Assembly (NCBI RefSeq): GCF_007859675.1
Contig: NZ_CP042305.1
Span: 434,001 to 498,000 of the forward strand
From: Humibacter ginsenosidimutans
GTDB taxonomy: Bacteria > Actinomycetota > Actinomycetes > Actinomycetales > Microbacteriaceae
Reading direction: 5' to 3'
Length of the DNA stretch: 64,000 nucleotides
In this document: positions 61,690 through 64,000 of the stretch, one piece after another
How positions within the stretch are numbered: the first letter of the stretch is position 1
Layout of the letters: every line of letters starts with the position of its first letter
The notes under the pieces: generated by a model
Told to the model about the DNA's origin: nothing
The model's database searches: none
Seen by the model: only the letters and a program-made list of their open reading frames with translations
Made by a program: the position numbers and the translations under genes

Positions 61690-63276
61690 TCAGTACGCGA
61701 AGGCGAGCACGTCGTCGTCGGCGGGGGCGTCGGGATCGCGCGGTGTCTCACCGAGCTCCGGGATGGCGGAGGCCACGCCGCCGCGGATGTACTTGGTCAG
61801 GAGCCTCACCTCGACGACCATGAGCACCGCGTAGATCAGGGTGAACGAGACGAGCGAGAAGAGGATCTCGCCGAAGCTCACGCCCGGCGACACGGCGGCC
61901 GCTGTGAACATGAACACGCCGTCCACTCCCCCCGGCGTCGGGTTCGGGGCCACGACGAACGGCTGTCTGCCCATCTCGGTGAAGATCCATCCCGCCGAGT
62001 TCGCGGCGAACGGGGCGAGGATGCCCGTCACGGCCAGCCACATCAGCCATCGTGGTCTCGGCACGGTCCCCTTGCGTGTCAGCCACAGGGCGATCACCGA
62101 GGCGAAGGCTGCCAGTGCGCCGAACAGGATCATGAGGCGGAAGCCCCAGTACGTGACGGCCATGATCGGCACGTAGTTGATCGCCTCGCCGGCCCTGGCG
62201 CCGAGCTTCGGGTCGTCGGGCAGGTGCGTTCCGTACTTCTGCTGGTAGATCGGCACGAGCTCGTTGACGCCCTTCACCGGTTCGTTGAAGTCGCCGTTGG
62301 CGAGAAAGCCGAGAACACCGGGGATCTCGATGACGTTGACGACGCCCTTGCAGTCCTTCGACCCGATGTCGCCGAACGCGAGCACCGAGAAGCTGGTGCC
62401 GGTGTGGCAAGCAGCCTCGGCGGAGGCCATCTTCATGGGCTGCTGCACGAACATGAGCCGGGCCTGGGCGTCCCCGGTGATGGCGACTCCCGCGAAGGCG
62501 ATGATGGCGGTGACCGCGCCGATGCGCAGCGACGTGAGCCACACCTTGTGGTCGGCCTTGTCGCGGCCGCGGACCTCCGGCGCCTCTCCCGCGATGACGC
62601 GCCCGGTCGCGTCCACCGTGTCGATGCCGTCCTTGCGGCGCTGCCACAGGTGGTACCAGCCGACGCCGAGCAGGATCGAGCCGCCGACGGCGAACGCCCC
62701 GAAGATGGTGTGCGTGAACGCCGCGACGGCGGTGTTGTTGCCGAGCACGGCCCAGATGTCGGTCATGATCGGGCGGCCGTGAACGAGCTTGACGCCCACC
62801 GGGTGCTGCATCCACGAGTTCGCCGCGATGATGAAGTACGCCGAGACGACCGATCCGGCCACGGCGAGCCACAGGCAGGCGAGATGGATGCGCTTCGGCA
62901 GTTTGCCCCACCCGAAGATCCACAGCCCGAGGAACGTCGACTCCACGAAGAACGCCAGCAGCGCCTCCATGGCCAGCGGTGCGCCGAACACGTCGCCGAC
63001 GAACCGGCTGTACTCGCTCCACGCGAGCCCGAACTGGAACTCCTGCACGATGCCGGTGGCGACACCCATGATGAAGTTGATCAGGTAGATCTTTCCCCAG
63101 AACTTCGTCATGCGGTAATAGCGCTCGTTGCCGGTGCGCATCCAGAGCGTCTGCATGAGCGCCACGAGCGGACCGAGCCCGATGGTGAGCGGGACCATCC
63201 AGAAGTGGTAGACGGTGACGATGCCGAACTGCCATCTGGCGATGAGCAGCGGGTCAAGGTCGGCGGCGATGTGCAC
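61690..63276 (-). CDS. cydA: Cytochrome bd oxidase subunit I
   Basis: CydA of 528 residues, the heme-bearing subunit of a quinol oxidase with high oxygen affinity. The first helix region has LLIARWQFGIVTVYHFW (heme b595 histidine area); GWIFTEMGRQPFVV is the quinol-site motif (Phe in place of the usual Trp). GTG at 63276 begins VHIAADLDPLL, with GCGAGGGA just upstream. The divergent region carries three BlaI-like palindromes; the closest is 22 bases from the start, and TAGAAT at 63314-63319 on this strand could be its -10. Confidence 0.94.
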   Translation of the reverse strand: MHIAADLDPLLIARWQFGIVTVYHFWMVPLTIGLGPLVALMQTLWMRTGNERYYRMTKFWGKIYLINFIMGVATGIVQEFQFGLAWSEYSRFVGDVFGAPLAMEALLAFFVESTFLGLWIFGWGKLPKRIHLACLWLAVAGSVVSAYFIIAANSWMQHPVGVKLVHGRPIMTDIWAVLGNNTAVAAFTHTIFGAFAVGGSILLGVGWYHLWQRRKDGIDTVDATGRVIAGEAPEVRGRDKADHKVWLTSLRIGAVTAIIAFAGVAITGDAQARLMFVQQPMKMASAEAACHTGTSFSVLAFGDIGSKDCKGVVNVIEIPGVLGFLANGDFNEPVKGVNELVPIYQQKYGTHLPDDPKLGARAGEAINYVPIMAVTYWGFRLMILFGALAAFASVIALWLTRKGTVPRPRWLMWLAVTGILAPFAANSAGWIFTEMGRQPFVVAPNPTPGGVDGVFMFTAAAVSPGVSFGEILFSLVSFTLIYAVLMVVEVRLLTKYIRGGVASAIPELGETPRDPDAPADDDVLAFAY

Positions 63277-63297
63277 GTTCCCTCGCTTCGAGAAGTG

Positions 63298-63373
63298 TTC
63301 TACGCTCCGTAGAATTCTACGAGCTGTAGAATGTTCTACCACGGTCGCCGCAACTTTTCTACACGCGGTAGAA
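63298..63373. promoter_or_regulatory. Three BlaI-like operator palindromes between cydA and blaI
   Basis: Perfect TTCTAC-N5-GTAGAA palindromes at 63298-63314, 63315-63331 and 63357-63373, plus a half site TTCTAC at 63334-63339. The first two abut and cover the likely cydA promoter; the third covers the likely blaI -10 (TAGAAT 63369-63374). Length and symmetry fit BlaI/MecI dimers. Confidence 0.8.
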
Positions 63374-63380
63374 TCAACTC

Positions 63381-63755
63381 ATGGCATCTCGCACAGTGGT
63401 CAAGCTCGGCGATCTCGAGCGCGCCGTCATGGACGTGGTGTGGGACTCGCCCACTCCGATCGCCGCGACCGATCTGCGCGAGGCGCTCAACGCATCCGGT
63501 GCGCACGACAAAGACCTCGCCATCACCACGGTGATGACCGTGCTCACCCGCCTGGAGGCCAAGGGCTTCGTCGTGCGCGACAGGGATGCCCGCCCCCACC
63601 TCTACCGCTCGGCCATGAGCCGCGAAGACCACGTCGCCGAACTCATGCACGAGGTGCTCGGATCGGCTGCCGACCGCGACGCCGTGCTCGCCCGCTTCGT
63701 CGGACAGGTCACCCCCCACGATGCGGAGCGGCTCCGAAAGCTGCTGGAGGCGTAG
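63381..63755 (+). CDS. BlaI/MecI/CopY-family transcriptional repressor
   Basis: Winged-helix repressor of 124 residues. Start VKLGDLERAVMDVVWDSPTP, recognition region AITTVMTVLTRLEAKGFV and the C-terminal dimerisation helices are typical. A palindrome overlaps its -10 hexamer, and only six bases separate that hexamer from the ATG, so the mRNA is probably leaderless. Divergent from cydA, and followed nine bases later by an M56 peptidase gene, the usual sensor partner. Probably controls itself and cytochrome bd. Confidence 0.92.
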   Translation: MASRTVVKLGDLERAVMDVVWDSPTPIAATDLREALNASGAHDKDLAITTVMTVLTRLEAKGFVVRDRDARPHLYRSAMSREDHVAELMHEVLGSAADRDAVLARFVGQVTPHDAERLRKLLEA

Positions 63756-63764
63756 GCACTCATC

Positions 63765-64000
63765 ATGCTCGCCGTCGCCATCGCATTGGCGGTCTTCGCC
63801 TTCGCACTCGCCTGGCCCGTTCCCGTCGTCCTGGCCACGGCGGCATGGCCGCGCCGCATGCCCGGAGCCGCCCTGGTGCTCTGGCAGGCGATAGCGCTCG
63901 CCGGAGGCCTGTCGATGATCGGCTCGCTGCTCGTGTTCGGACTCATCCCGTTCGGCGACGACCTGCCGCACGCCGCCGGCGCCTTCCTCGCCGACCTCGT
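63765..64000 (+). CDS. M56 (BlaR1/MecR1-like) peptidase, partial
   Basis: Only the first 78 codons lie in the window. They show two hydrophobic segments (residues 2-27 and 36-62) with MPGAALVLWQAIALAGGLS between, which resembles actinobacterial M56-family membrane peptidases. The catalytic HExxH would be beyond the window end. Coupled to the BlaI-type gene upstream, so it is probably the protease that relieves repression. Truncated by the window edge, not by mutation. Confidence 0.75.
   Translation, partial: MLAVAIALAVFAFALAWPVPVVLATAAWPRRMPGAALVLWQAIALAGGLSMIGSLLVFGLIPFGDDLPHAAGAFLADL

Noticed and set aside
57108..61751. A 1547-codon open frame covering cydDC and beyond
   Set aside because: Only the part from GTG 60614 encodes protein of the CydDC type. 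The rest is the cydB gene read in the wrong frame; long spurious frames are expected at this GC content.

Overview
This window is a compact, very GC-rich, gene-dense stretch of an actinobacterial chromosome. The marker genes point to Actinobacteria: rbpA, opcA, whiA, rapZ, a fused cydDC, a DUF3099 protein, and the suf and pentose-phosphate gene orders. Family content and the iron, oxidase and MoxR loci fit Microbacteriaceae best, but this is an inference from gene content and no rRNA is present to test it. I see no tRNA, rRNA, CRISPR array or complete mobile element.

Layout. 1-4 kb: glgC (frameshifted), serB, a SURF1-like oxidase assembly factor, a FabG-type reductase, and two small conserved proteins. 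4.6-7.6 kb: a membrane protein beside its likely TetR regulator (paired palindromic operators) and an ABC-F ATPase. 7.7-12.6 kb: an iron-siderophore uptake operon (binding lipoprotein, two permeases, ATPase, siderophore-interacting reductase) behind two DtxR/IdeR-like boxes. 12.9-17 kb: sufB-sufD-Rieske ferredoxin-sufC-sufT, transcribed leftward. 17.1-20.6 kb: ctaB-ctaA (heme O and heme A synthesis), coupled to an orphan sugar-type ABC permease and followed by a DUF899 protein. 21-29.2 kb, rightward: tkt-tal-pgi-zwf-opcA-pgl, the pentose-phosphate set, ending in a strong terminator shared with leftward secG-rbpA. 30-31.8 kb: a divergent GlxA-type regulator and metallo-hydrolase pair. 31.9-42.6 kb, leftward: uvrA-uvrC-rapZ-whiA-sodA-gap-pgk-tpiA. 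42.8-50.4 kb: a phosphotransferase, a five-gene MoxR/DUF58/DUF4129 operon, and uvrB (frameshifted) with a HAD phosphatase. 50.5-57 kb: an MFS transporter, a HelD/HelR-type helicase flanked by transposase remnants, and an acyltransferase plus acyl-CoA-synthetase-like pair. 57.1-64 kb: cydA-cydB-cydDC (cytochrome bd), divergent from a BlaI-type repressor and an M56 peptidase that runs off the window edge.

How the genes work together. Much of the window serves respiration and its cofactors: heme O/A synthesis and SURF1 for the aa3-type oxidase, cytochrome bd and its exporter, Fe-S assembly, iron uptake and superoxide dismutase. The rest is central carbon metabolism and nucleotide excision repair (uvrA, uvrB and uvrC are all present).

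Three conserved genes (glgC, pgi, uvrB) each carry one single-base frameshift. Because uvrB and pgi are normally retained, sequencing or assembly error is at least as likely as true inactivation. The most interesting items are three identical-pattern palindromes between cydA and the blaI-type gene, a dispersed intergenic repeat module at two places, transposase remnants around helD, and the orphan permease tied to ctaA.
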